A stretch of DNA of 64,000 nt. It comes from Oikopleura dioica (Eukaryota > Chordata > Appendicularia > Copelata > Oikopleuridae). The notes below the pieces were generated by a model, which saw only the letters and a list, made by a program, of their open reading frames with translations, had not been told where the DNA came from and made no database searches. The position numbers and the translations under genes were made by a program. Each line of letters begins with the position of its first letter. Positions within the stretch are counted from its first letter, which is position 1. The DNA lies in NCBI GenBank assembly GCA_907165135.1, contig OU015566.1, forward strand, positions 3,846,501 to 3,910,500. Direction: 5' to 3'. Shown piece after piece: positions 54,855 through 64,000 of the stretch.

Positions 54855-56034
54855 TTATAATTCAGATGTACCGTAATCGTCATCATATTCGGATAGATCC
54901 TCATCAAGTTGATTCGATTCAAGGTTTTTTAGTCTTTCGATGCATTCCTCTGTTGACAGGAATTTTCCAGAGTAGAAAAAGTCTGATGATCTGCATTCTT
55001 CTTCGTTTTCGGGGTCTAAATTGGGTGTAATTTTGATAATTGATGGAAAAAGATACCTCTTGTTTGAATTTTCTTAGCGCTTTTGATGATGAACATTGTT
55101 CGCCTGTCAACGATTTCGACGCACTCTGAGTTCGACAGCCTTCGATCATCTTTCAAGTAAAAGTTTTTCTCGAGACATTCCTTCGTCGTCAGCGGATACA
55201 GTCTGTTTGGCGAGCTGTCGAGAAGGGCTTGGCACTCTGATTTGCTCAGTCTCCGGCCGTATTGATCGTAGAACTCGTAGAACTTGCAGTCTTTTGAAGA
55301 TTGCGGCCAAGAAACTACTCTTATTTCTTTGAATTCTCAAGTTGTACTTACTGAAGTCAAACTTTCTTCCTTCGCTTTTTTGAGCTGAACTTGAAGATGA
55401 CCATGGCGACTCAGGCTTCTTTTTTGGACATTTTTCTTTGTTGCAAACTTCACCCTCTTCCTTGTCTCCCAGACACGGCCCTTGAGATTTTTAAGAAAAA
55501 AAATTCCTTTTTGAAAATTTTACCGTTTTGGCAGTATCGATTTCTGATCCTAGTACCGCCTCCACAGGTTTTAGAGCAAGTCGACCATTCTGACCATTCT
55601 GACCAAAGTGGAGATCTGAAATAAGGGTGTCTCTTTACTAAAATTTTCCATCTCCCTCTTACGGTTTCGTAGAACACGGTTTGAAGCAAGTCCTAATTTC
55701 AATATCGCTGCCCTGGCATTTTCCCTCGACCGAGCATCTTCTTAGTCTCATTTGTTCCAACTCGCCACACTTCTTTTCCTGACCCTGACCGCAAGCTGAC
55801 CAAGGGCCAAAGTCCTCCCAGGTGGCCTTTTCTTCAAGTCGACATTTGTTCTTCAGATGTTTTCCTTGAAGTTTTGACCGCTTGATGCCCTTTTTGTTGC
55901 GAAATGTTCTGAAATAGAAAAATTGAAAGTAAGCAATAAATTAATCGTACCCCACCCTTTTCTGTCAATACACTCTGACCTGTCAAAATTTGACAGGTTA
56001 CAATAAAAAACGCAAATGAAAGTGGGAATGACAT
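54855..56034 (-). CDS. Secreted thrombospondin type-1 repeat protein
   Basis: Signal peptide [20 protein letters not shown] at 56034. Basic stretch ([18 protein letters not shown]), then two TSP1 repeats: [15 protein letters not shown] ... RLRRCS, and [20 protein letters not shown] with NRYCQNG and PCLGDKE. A C-terminal region with repeated [31 protein letters not shown] and [12 protein letters not shown] units follows, ending DDDYGTSEL. The [12 protein letters not shown] form with W-x-x-W is diagnostic of TSP1 domains, which bind glycosaminoglycans and matrix proteins. Introns are short GT-AG; the first junction fits phase best with a GG-AG reading. The start lies only 47 bp after the stop of the upstream gene on the same strand. 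Confidence 0.75.
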
Positions 56035-56081
56035 TCTTTCGACTCCCAAGGTCAATTTTTCCCAAAAAAATTTTCTTGAAC

Positions 56082-57398
56082 TCACCGAATTTTGAAGATA
56101 AAGTAGCATTTCTTCCCCCTCCTCAGTGCGCTGGATTCATAATCATCAACTTTGAAATTCCCCCAGTAATTCGAATGAGCCGTGACTTGAGCAATGCATT
56201 TTTCAATCGTCCGTTTTCTACCGCTGGCGCTTGTGTCTGATCGGATTTCTTCGCATTTGAGGTTTGTCATGTCAGGAATACAGGCGGCTTTCATCGACGG
56301 AAGACCTCGAAATGCCAAGTTCAATGCTTTTGACAGGTCGTTTCGGAGGGCTTGAGATTTCAGACTTGTTGGGCAAGGAGATTTTTCTGAAAGTTTTTGG
56401 TTAAAAAGAGCTCTTTTTGAGCGGCAAAAATTAATTTTAATTGACAGTATGTTTGATTCATTAGAAGTGAAGAAGAACTGGAGAAATGGATACAGAAAAA
56501 TCTATCCCTGGAGCATTTTATGATTTTTTAATCAATTTTCTAGAATAACAAAATCATTCTTTCTTTCATTTATACTAATTTGACGAGCTTTTTTATTAAA
56601 TAAAAACTGTTAAATCAGCTTTATCGCCCCCGCTTCCGCATATTTACACAGCGACAGTTTAATAACGGAAGATCAAGGCCCGGCGTGAGCGCTGTTCAAA
56701 CTCTCAAATTCGAGTTTCATTTTTTTTTACTGAGCTCAACTGTAGGTCACGTTCCATTTTTTCTGTCGCTATTGACCTTCTCGAACCCCGGTAGACTTTC
56801 CTGATCTCGAGGAAATTTTCATGGGCCGTAAGAATCATTACGCGCTATTTGCAAATGTGGTTATAATTTTTGCGAAGCTGGCAGTTTTTTTATTGCTTCC
56901 CCCCAGAATTACGATAAATTCCAATTTCTAGCAGCTGTTTCGTAGAGAGGGGTTATCTTTCGAGTCACCAAATTTCTCTAGAATCTGGGCTAGGCTTAGG
57001 GACAGTGAACTCATAAGGGGGCGAAGCCCCTGGTTTAGGCCTTAGGTGGGGGTCCCGGGGGGCTAGCACCCTGGGTTAGGCTTAGGGTTAGGGGCAGCTG
57101 AAATGATAACCCCCTAGTACCAGCTGATTTAATTGATACCATAAATTTTATGGTGAAAAGAAGATGATGCCAAAAAATGATCGCTAGATCCCCCTGGTCT
57201 GGCGGAAGTAAACATGATGGGTCCAGCAGAGGATTAACCATGTCAAATCAATCGATCTCAATATCAACATCGAGCTCTTCGCAAAGTCAATAAATCAAGA
57301 AAAAATTCTTTACCATAATTTTTATTCTTACCATTTTTCGCTAAAACAGCATGTTGCCATAGCAGTAATTTTAGGACGAGTTGGATTTTCAGGGACAT
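56082..57398 (-). CDS. Small secreted Cys-containing protein, probable first gene of an operon
   Basis: Exon 1 (about 57398-57333) is a signal peptide, MSLKIQLVLKLLLWQHAVLA. After a ~950-nt intron, exon 2 (about 56387-56082) reads KSPCPTSLKSQALRNDLSKA, KAACIPDMTNLKCEEIRSDT, KCIAQVTAHSNYWGNF and ends GKKCYFIFKIR. About 122 residues with five Cys; no family recognised. The 47-bp gap to the next gene's ATG, with a T-rich tract, suggests co-transcription with the TSP1 gene. The exon-1 coordinate may be off by one. Confidence 0.5.
56985..57115. repeat. G-rich GGTTAGGCTTAGGG-like block within an intron
   Basis: GGGCGAAGCCCCTGGTTTAG, then GGGTCCCGGGGGGCTAGCAC and GGTTAGGCTTAGGGTTAGGGG. It is related to the block at 28080-28335 in reverse orientation. 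Confidence 0.5.
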
Positions 57399-57399
57399 T

Positions 57400-58229
57400 T
57401 TTTTTCCTCCTTGATTTCAATTTTCAATTTTTTGACATCAGAATTTTTAAGGCCGTTTTTGGACGAGTTCTCGTTTTTATATCTTTCGCGCTTATACTGT
57501 TTTAATTCTTCAATAACGGCAGTTATTAGTTTTCTCTGGCGACATTAAAAACGCTGAAACGAGGGAAGTGCAGAGTCAGACCTGGGCAAACAAGGATAAA
57601 ATCGACGTGACGTTTTTTTATTAGAAAAAATTTGTAGTTCGACTCGAGGAAATTTGTTTATTGCATAACGATTGCTTGTTTTGATGAGACTGTGACCTGC
57701 GGCATGTGCTGGACTTGAGCGTAAGGTTTTCTTCTTCGATGAGGTTTTGGCTTGAAGGAGGACTTCTTTGAGGACCGTTCTATTTCGTTCTATTTCGCGC
57801 AAGTTGAAAAGCTTTTGTCTCGATTTCCCTCCTTCCAGGACTTCCAGGATACCCGGACTTGTCCTTGAGATCGAAAAGTAGACAAATATTATTTGCAAAA
57901 AAGCATCTTGGAATTTCCCGGTACGACAAATGCACCAAGAACTTGCTGACAAGCAACAAAAAACACATCAAAGACAGGGTCTTAAGATCTTGACCTGTCA
58001 CTGAACTAATGTCATTTATAAACAAACAGAATAAAAAGAGGTCAAGCGAAGATGCGACCTTTAGAGTCTTAAAAACTTCAACTGCTTATGAAAATTTTTG
58101 CTTAAAAATCCTGCAAACTGGTTGAATCAAGAACCGAGTCGTCGAAAATATTTGTCTCGGTGGGGCGGGTGCACTTGAAATTCATTTGTTCGGGTGAAAA
58201 TTTGTTGGGCGTGAAAATTTTGCATAAAA
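57400..58229. other. Intergenic between the secreted gene (-) and PIPOX (+)
   Basis: Open frames on the minus strand at 57545-58025 begin with hydrophobic residues but have no clear splice logic. I call no gene. Confidence 0.4.
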
Positions 58230-60250
58230 ATGGATCCTCCGAGTGTTTCTTCTGAAAAAGAGATGACTTCGCTTCCAATAATCGTCGTTGGAGCCGGAGC
58301 AGTAGGAACAGCCACTGCTCTCGCGCTCAGAAGAAGAGGAGAGAAGGTTCTTTTGCTGGAGCAATTTTTCATCGGACATCAGAGAGGGTCGTCTCACGGG
58401 CCTTCCAGAATCATCAGATATTTGTACGAGTCGGAGAGATATACGCTGATGATGCCAAATGGTAAGCTTTTTTTCACCAATGATTCTTGTTGATTCGAAA
58501 AAAATCCAAAACCATCTCAGCTGAGTACAGGCATTAACTATCTCATTTACTTCCGTTCATTCAAGGTCAAATAAAACACTGCTTATTTAACCCTCAGCTC
58601 TTCTTACGCAATAAAGAAAGAAAAATCTGGGCTCGACGTCCTGAGTAGAAAACCTTAGTCAGGGTTCTAAAAGGGTGAAATGAAAAGCCGCGCAGCGGCT
58701 TTTTATTTAAACGAAGCCGCAAAGCGGCTTCGCTAGATAAAATTCTTTATTGAGTTGATAACTATGGCGAAGCCGCTTTGCGGCTAAGTTTTGAAAGAAA
58801 GCCGCTACGCGGCTTTTCATTTCCCTCTTTTAGAATTCTGCTCAGGTTTTCTACTCAGGTTGCCGAGCCCAGAGTGAAAGGTCTTTATCAAAAATTAAGC
58901 ATACAAACTCTGGGCAAAGCTGGAAGATGAGCAAAATGTCAATCTCAACACAAAATGTGGAATTCTCAACATTTCCTCCGCCGCGCGAAAAAGCGTCTAC
59001 ACTGACATCTTGTCGAAAAACAACTTCAATTTTTCTGACAAAATCGATCATCTTCCGATGAAAACATGTGAAGAATTCGGCTACGTTTTGGAAGAGGAAG
59101 GAGGAGTTCTGGACGCAAGCGCGTGTCTTCGAGCGAGTTTTGATCAGTTTCTGAAAATCGGGGGCAAATTCATTGACGGATTCAAATTGAAGGATTTCCA
59201 AGACGACGGCAAGGAAACAGGATTTTTCAAGGACAGAAGGCAAGCATCAATGTTAAAATTAACACTCGGAAACCGCATCAATACAGAAGCTAAACATATC
59301 CGTGTCGGTGTCAAATTTAGGAGGGACAATGCTTCAAAGCTCCCTCAGCGCTTTAGCTTCCTTGAATTGTTTTTTTCATCCTGGCGGTTTTCGACATTTT
59401 CACAAAGAAAAATCCTTTCTAAGACTGTTACTGTATATTCTACCGACGGCAAAAGCCATGTGGGAAGAAAACTCATTCTGGGTAAAAATTTCTTCTTCTT
59501 CTCAAAAATATAATTTGCTCAAAGCTTGTGGTGCTTGGGCAAAGAAGATTCTGGCGAAAACAGGGCTAGAAATCCCCCTTGAAGTAATTAAAACAGAAGT
59601 GTCTTATTGGAAAGTGAAGCCTGATTTCGCTGGAAAGGTACTCTTGATATTCATGTATTCTGTTATCAAATTCAAAAGTACGACATAAGCTGCTTTCCTG
59701 CTGGAATCATTGACGTCAACAACGAAGAAACCGGCGAAATCTATCACTACTATTGGACACCAGGTTTTTTTTTCTACAACAAGCCCTTTTTCGGAATCTT
59801 TTGATAGTGAAAGAGTACCCGAATCTGATAAAAATTTCGTACCACGGAACCTATCGAGATGAAATCGACCCGGATGAGCGAGATGATCCGAAGAAAGAGT
59901 CGTCTGAGCGGGCAAAAGATCAGCGGGAAGATCACAAGAGGATAATTGATCTTCATTTCGAAGGAATTGACTCGTCCAATCCAGTTATCGTCGAGCCCTG
60001 CATGTACACTGTAAGAAATCATACCGAAAACATGACTAAAATCGTTAAAATTGGTCTCTAGAACACGCCTGACAACGATTTCATCCTCGATGTCCACCCA
60101 ACAATGAAAAATGTCGTCATCGGCGCAGGATTCTCCGGTCATGGATTCAAAATGTCGCCTGAAACCGGAGAAATTCTAGCGGAGCTTGCCCTTGAAAAAG
60201 AACCTACTTATGATATGAGCTTTTTCTCACTCGATCGATTCAATAAATAA
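58230..60250 (+). CDS. PIPOX: Peroxisomal sarcosine/pipecolate oxidase-like flavoenzyme
   Basis: Seven exons (58230-58461, 58900-59213, 59424-59481, 59525-59637, 59679-59763, 59808-60010, 60062-60250) give 397 residues, near the ~390 of animal PIPOX. Motifs: [18 protein letters not shown] (FAD-binding GxGxxG), [61 protein letters not shown], and [20 protein letters not shown], whose Cys matches the covalent 8-alpha-cysteinyl-FAD residue, then [13 protein letters not shown]. The enzyme oxidises sarcosine and L-pipecolate. Intron 1 contains a 220-bp foldback. Intron 2 (59214-59423) must be GA-AG to match family length; being 210 nt without a stop, it could also be read through. No clear C-terminal SKL-type peroxisomal signal is seen (ends RFNK). 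Confidence 0.88.
58641..58860. mobile_element. Foldback element in PIPOX intron 1
   Basis: Starts CTGAGTAGAAAACCTTAGTC and ends CAGGTTTTCTACTCAGG. The interior is a chain of AAGCCGC...GCGGCTT hairpins. Arms pair over about 45 bp at the ends. It is the best-preserved member of this family in the window. Confidence 0.8.
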
Positions 60251-60388
60251 AATTTTTGATGCAATGTAAAACTCCTCATAACTGAAGTATTCGGTCGCTC
60301 ATAATTTGCACAAATGTCAAGTCTATTTGCACAGAAACGCAGGAATCCAAATTTCATTAGTCGTCGGAAATCAAAAGAGAAAGAAAAA

Positions 60389-61527
60389 ATGGGATTTTGG
60401 GACATTCCAAACTTGAAACTCTATGGAATCCTTACCGCGCTCTTCATCCCCTTTCTTATCGTCAAAATTTGGACAGATTTGAAAAGTAAATTTGGAATTT
60501 TGATCTTTTTGAAATTCAATGATCGCTCGAAAATTGGAGAAGCTTTGGTCGAGATGCGAAAGTGCTTTCAAAAAGGCTCCTGCGTCATTTTTCGAGAATA
60601 CAAGCAGATAAAAATTGAAAAATACGAGTTTCTCAGAGACGTTTCGAAGTACAAGAGTTTTTCGCATATCCTCTGGGCAATTGGTCAAAAATTAAAATAG
60701 CAAAATCTAAATTTGAACAAAAAATGACCAAGAAAAAAGCTTCATTGCGAGTCTGAGTCGCATTTGGACTACATTCTCCCTAAAATTGAGCAGCGGCTGA
60801 ACAATGATCCTGTCGTTGCGAAATCAAAAACGATGAAGCTGAAAGATATTGGACTGGCGCACCTTTTCGACACGATTACTCTCGGAGTTTTCAACAAGAA
60901 AAAGACGTCAGAAAGGTTGGTTCTTTAATTGAGCTTGATTTGAAGGATGCCTTTAAGATTCCTGCGCTTTTACAGTCCACATGTTCGATACGGAGACTGG
61001 AGCAATCGAGACTGGTTCAACATCCTTAGGTAAGAGAACTGAAAGAGCTAGAAATCGAGCCTTTTTAGTCTTATGTACACGTCGGGAATGGAGCGAATTT
61101 CGCGAATTCAAGGCTTCGCTGAATACAAAATGCTCCAAGAGCGTTTTCCTACTCCATCTGGCGGCTTGGTCGAGTCCAAAAAAGACTCGGTCGTTTTCGT
61201 CGAAGTCACTTTTCCCTCCGAAGACAAAGATTCTGTTTGAAATAAAGAAGGCAAATTCTCATTTTTCGCAAGCTTTCCAAGATTTATTTGAAGCTGAAAA
61301 GAGGAAATACAGAAAAAATACAGGAGGATGAAATTTGTTTGTTGGACAGGGAGAAAAAGCAACTTATGTTTACAATTTTTAAACCGGGGAAAAATGGTGA
61401 CTTGCTGGTTGATTTAACAGATTGTTTGAACGAGCGTAGGCAGATAATAATGAACAAAGATATTTGGGGAGGGGATTTAAATGAAAGGCTGATTGACGCT
61501 GATTTTGGACGAATGAAAGTAGAATGA
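60389..61527 (+). CDS. Unknown membrane-anchored protein, tandem copy 1
   Basis: MGFWDIPNLKLYGILTALFI then PFLIVKIWTDLK form an N-terminal membrane anchor. Further exons read MRKCFQKGSCVIFREYKQIK, SFSHILWAI, LHCESESHLDYILPKIEQRL, DIGLAHLFDTITLGVF, PHVRYGDWSNRDWFNIL, MERISRIQGFAEYKMLQERF, and the last YLKLKRGNTEKIQEDEICLL to ADFGRMKVE. The ATG at 60389 is chosen because the upstream ATG is out of frame in copy 2. The junction after ILWAI needs GG-AG to stay open. The anchored, short-motif architecture is not one I recognise; the family is unknown. A 57-nt stretch inside exon 1 may be an additional intron (it is a multiple of three). Confidence 0.6.
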
Positions 61528-61726
61528 CACACCATTATTATTTGCAAGAGTTAATATTTGTTATTGCGAATCGCTGAAGTACGGAAAAGGAAACACTCGG
61601 GGCACCGATAATGATTTACTCGCCAGAGGAAGCTGAGGATTTGTAAATTGAACTACTAGGTAAAAAGTTTTATTTGGAATGCAAATTTTAATTTATATTA
61701 CTAAAAAAGAATAGAAGAGTCGAATT

Positions 61727-62026
61727 TTACTTTTTTCTCTTCTTATTCTTTTTCTTTCCTCCTTTTTTCGAAGTGTTATTTTGCTTTGCCGTCACTGAGC
61801 TGGGCTCACTTTCTGGCTCAGCTAGTTCCACTGGCTCAGTTGGCTCAGCCGATTCGGAAGTCAAAAATCCTGAGCAAGTGCTTGTGCTACGGTTGGTTCT
61901 GATTTCTCCTCAGATTCTGGCTCTTTCGAGTTTTCGGGTTCTTTTGAAACCGGTTCAGATGAAATTTCAGTGGCTGGTGCAGATTCAGAAACAGAACTTG
62001 ACTCAACTGGCGTTTCATACTCATTT
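61727..62026 (-). pseudogene. Glu/Pro/Ser-rich, Lys-tailed protein, 5'-truncated
   Basis: The frame reads ESAPATEISSEPVSKEPENS, then, after a one-base shift in a T-run near 61866, SESAEPTEPVELAEPESEPS and a Lys-rich end KKGGKKKKNKKRKK. The 5' end breaks where the duplicated segment of copy 2 begins (about 62020), so the original start was lost. Confidence 0.4.
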
Positions 62027-62138
62027 CTAAAGTATTTGGTCGCACATAATTTGCACAAATGTCAAGTCTATTTGCACAGAAACGTAGTAATCTAAATTTC
62101 ATTAGCCGTCGGAAATCAAAAGAGAAAAGAAAAAAAAA

Positions 62139-63093
62139 ATGGGATTTTGGGACATCCCAAACTTGAAACTCTATGGAATCCTTACCGCGCTTTTCATCCC
62201 CTTTCTTCTCGTCAAAATTTGGACAGATTTGAAAAGTAAATTTGGAATTTTGATCTTTTTGAAATTCAATGATCGCTCGAAAATTGGCGAGGCTCTGGTC
62301 GAGATGCGAAAGTGTTTTCAAAAAGGCTCTTGCGTCATTTTTCGAGAATACAAGCAGATAAAAATTGAAAAATACGAGTTTCTCAGAGACGTTTCGAAGT
62401 ACAAGAGTTTTTCGCATATCCTCTGGGCAATTGGTCAAAAATTAAAAAAGCAAAATCTAAATTTGAACAAAAAATGACCAAGAAAAAAGCTTCATTGCGA
62501 GTCTGAGTCGCATTTGGACTACATTCTCCCTAAAATTGAGCAGCGGCTGAACAATGATCCTGTCGTTGCGAAATCAAAAACGATGAAGCTGAAAGATATT
62601 GGACTGGCGCACCTTTTCGACACGATTACTCTCGGAGTTTTCAATAAGAAAAAGACCTCAGAAAGGTTGGTTTCCAATTGAGCTAAATTTGAGGGGTGAT
62701 TTTAAGATTCCTGCGCTTTTACAGTCCTCATGTTCGATACGGAGACTGGAGCAATCGAGACTGGTTCAACGTCCTTAGGTAAGAGAGAACCAAAAGAGCT
62801 AGAAACCGAGCATTTTCAGCCTGATGTACACATCGGGAATGGAGCGAATTTCGCGGATTCAAGGCTTCGCTGACTACAAAATGCTCCAAGAGCGTTTTCC
62901 AACTCCTTCTGGCGGCCTTGTCGAGTCCAAAAAAGACTCGGTCGTTTTCGTCGAAGTCACTTTTCCCTCCGAACTGTTTCTGTTTGAAATAAAGAAGGCA
63001 AATTCTCATTTTTCGCAAGCTTTCTGTACGTGTTTCTCAATGTACATAAGTCGGATACGAATTTGTAGTTTATTGTTATCGCGAGCAGGATAA
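62139..63093 (+). pseudogene. Unknown membrane-anchored protein, tandem copy 2, 3'-truncated
   Basis: Nearly identical to copy 1 from about 62027, including 5' flank, anchor (MGFWDIPNLKLYGILTALFI), GG-AG junction after ILWAI and the exon MERISRIQGFADYKMLQERF. It diverges after FPSE: a ten-base segment seen in copy 1 (GACAAAGATT) is missing and the last exon is absent, so the frame runs on as LFLFEIKKANSHF to a stop at 63093. Likely a recent partial duplication with loss of the C-terminus. Confidence 0.6.
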
Positions 63094-63099
63094 AATAGT

Positions 63100-63430
63100 G
63101 AACGTTGTTTTGTAAAAAAAGAGCAATTTTACATTGTGATTGATGAGTGAGTTTAGTTGCAAAGCAGAGCGACTTATATACTATTTCTGTGCGTACGGAC
63201 AGAGCTTGGTCCGCACGGAAGTAATGCAGTGCGTGAGGAGAAAGAGAGTTCCGTAGGGAAATGAATAATCACGTGCGTACAGAGGTTTATGCACAGGGAG
63301 AAAGGGCTATACGTAGGGAGCAAGATTCTTTGTTACGGGCGTAGATAGTTTGGTCCGCGCGTAGAGAAGTCTGTCCGTGCGGGGGAGATTGTTTACGCAG
63401 GAGTTAATGTAACTCCGCGCGCAGCGCGTA
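63100..63430. other. Short-word repeat region (GCGTACGGA / CCGCGCGTAG)
   Basis: Repeated words such as TGCGTACGGAC, GTCCGCGCGTAG and CGTAGGGA without a reading frame. Possibly LTR or MITE remnant; nothing firmer. Confidence 0.3.
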
Positions 63431-63599
63431 TTGCACATTGAGATCCACTATATATTCTTCCCCCTTTTAAAAAGAAGAGCCTTGTTCATCCAGGTTTCTT
63501 CCAAAGTAAAACGATTTCTCATTTGTCTGATCCTTGTTGCTTGTCATCTTCTTACTTCTTGCATTTGGTTCCTGTATCTCTTGCACTTTTGTTTTCTGT

Positions 63600-63960
63600 C
63601 AATCATCTCGTGAGCAGTGCCACAATTAACTTCCAAGTGAGCGAGCAGTTATTACTTCTTTTTCCATTATTCCTGTACTGAGATACCGTATTCTCCATTG
63701 TGAGCGAGCAGTTATCACGAGGTATCTTCATAATTACACTGTATTCCATTTCATGAGCATGTAAATCGCAAATTTATAGTGATCGAGCAGTTTCACTTCT
63801 TTTTTTTTTTTGTCCATCATTTTTCAATTTTGTGAGCAGAAAATTGAAAATCTCCAGTGGTCGAGCAGTTTCACTTTTTCCGTACTTGTTCAATTTTGTG
63901 AGCATAAAAATTGAAATTCTTGAGTGATCGAGCAGTTTCACTCTTCTCTTTCCCCTTTTT
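63600..63960. repeat. Minisatellite-like tandem repeat, unit about 65-80 bp
   Basis: Units begin (A)GTGATCGAGCAGTTTCACT and contain CAATTTTGTGAGCA(T/G)AAA. Starts are seen near 63630, 63700, 63777, 63858 and 63922. The first two are more diverged (GAGCGAGCAGTTAT). Confidence 0.6.
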
Positions 63961-64000
63961 TTTAAAAAAGGGCTTTGCACCGTGCCATTGAGCTGGGATG

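Noticed and set aside
57545-58025. Overlapping minus-strand ORFs with a hydrophobic start
   Set aside because: Two frames compete, with no clear splice sites or domain.
60314-60388. Upstream ATG extending the duplicated gene
   Set aside because: In copy 2 the same ATG is out of frame with the conserved protein, so the ATG at MGFWD is preferred.

Overview
This is a eukaryotic window from a compact metazoan genome. Genes are dense, and many introns are only 40-60 nt. Most introns are GT-AG, but several splice cleanly only as GA-AG, GG-AG or GC-AG. Some neighbours are almost abutting, as in operons. The gene set is animal (caspase, CYP4-like P450, 2-O-sulfotransferase, SRSF10-like factor, PUF60, PIPOX, CNDP2-type dipeptidase, thrombospondin repeats). 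My best guess is a larvacean tunicate (Oikopleura-like), because compactness plus G(A/G)-AG introns is known there. That assignment is inference.

Layout. 1-3000: 5' end of folylpolyglutamate synthase (-) and a small secreted cystine-knot-like gene (-). 5094-6372: secreted protein ending in a SUEL-type lectin domain (+). 7793-13242: an LTR retrotransposon with two apparently identical 204-bp LTRs, lacking RT/RNaseH/IN core and carrying a nested TA-flanked DNA transposon. 13.3-18.1 kb: PUF60-like (+), caspase (+), P450 (-). 18.4-26.5 kb: trypsin-like protease (-), SRSF10-like protein (+) and 2-O-sulfotransferase (-). 26.5-34 kb: gene-poor, rich in short inverted-repeat elements. 34.2-41.1 kb: Ras-like GTPase, small secreted ORFs, a GYSMPxx neuropeptide-like precursor, and a zinc-finger/KEE-rich protein. 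41.2-49.8 kb: two tandem Nudix genes and two tandem CNDP2-like dipeptidases. 50.1-57.4 kb: secreted protein, thioredoxin-like protein, small basic protein, a run of hairpins, and a secreted Cys protein followed 47 bp later by a thrombospondin-repeat protein. 58.2-63.1 kb: PIPOX and a tandemly duplicated unknown gene. The last 400 bp is a minisatellite-like tandem repeat.

The most unusual feature is how often inverted-repeat (MITE-like) elements lie inside coding exons. Four have target-site duplications and interrupt otherwise intact reading frames: the catalytic Ser motif of the protease, the sulfotransferase, dipeptidase copy 1 and the zinc-finger/KEE protein. In the sulfotransferase the element termini supply a GT and an AG that splice in frame. 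In the thioredoxin-like gene a GC-AG intron consists largely of a GCCGC foldback repeat. In PIPOX and dipeptidase copy 2, homology calls for GA-AG introns. Together this looks like transposon-driven intron gain (introner-like elements). The alternative is that this haplotype carries several MITE-broken genes. RNA evidence would decide.
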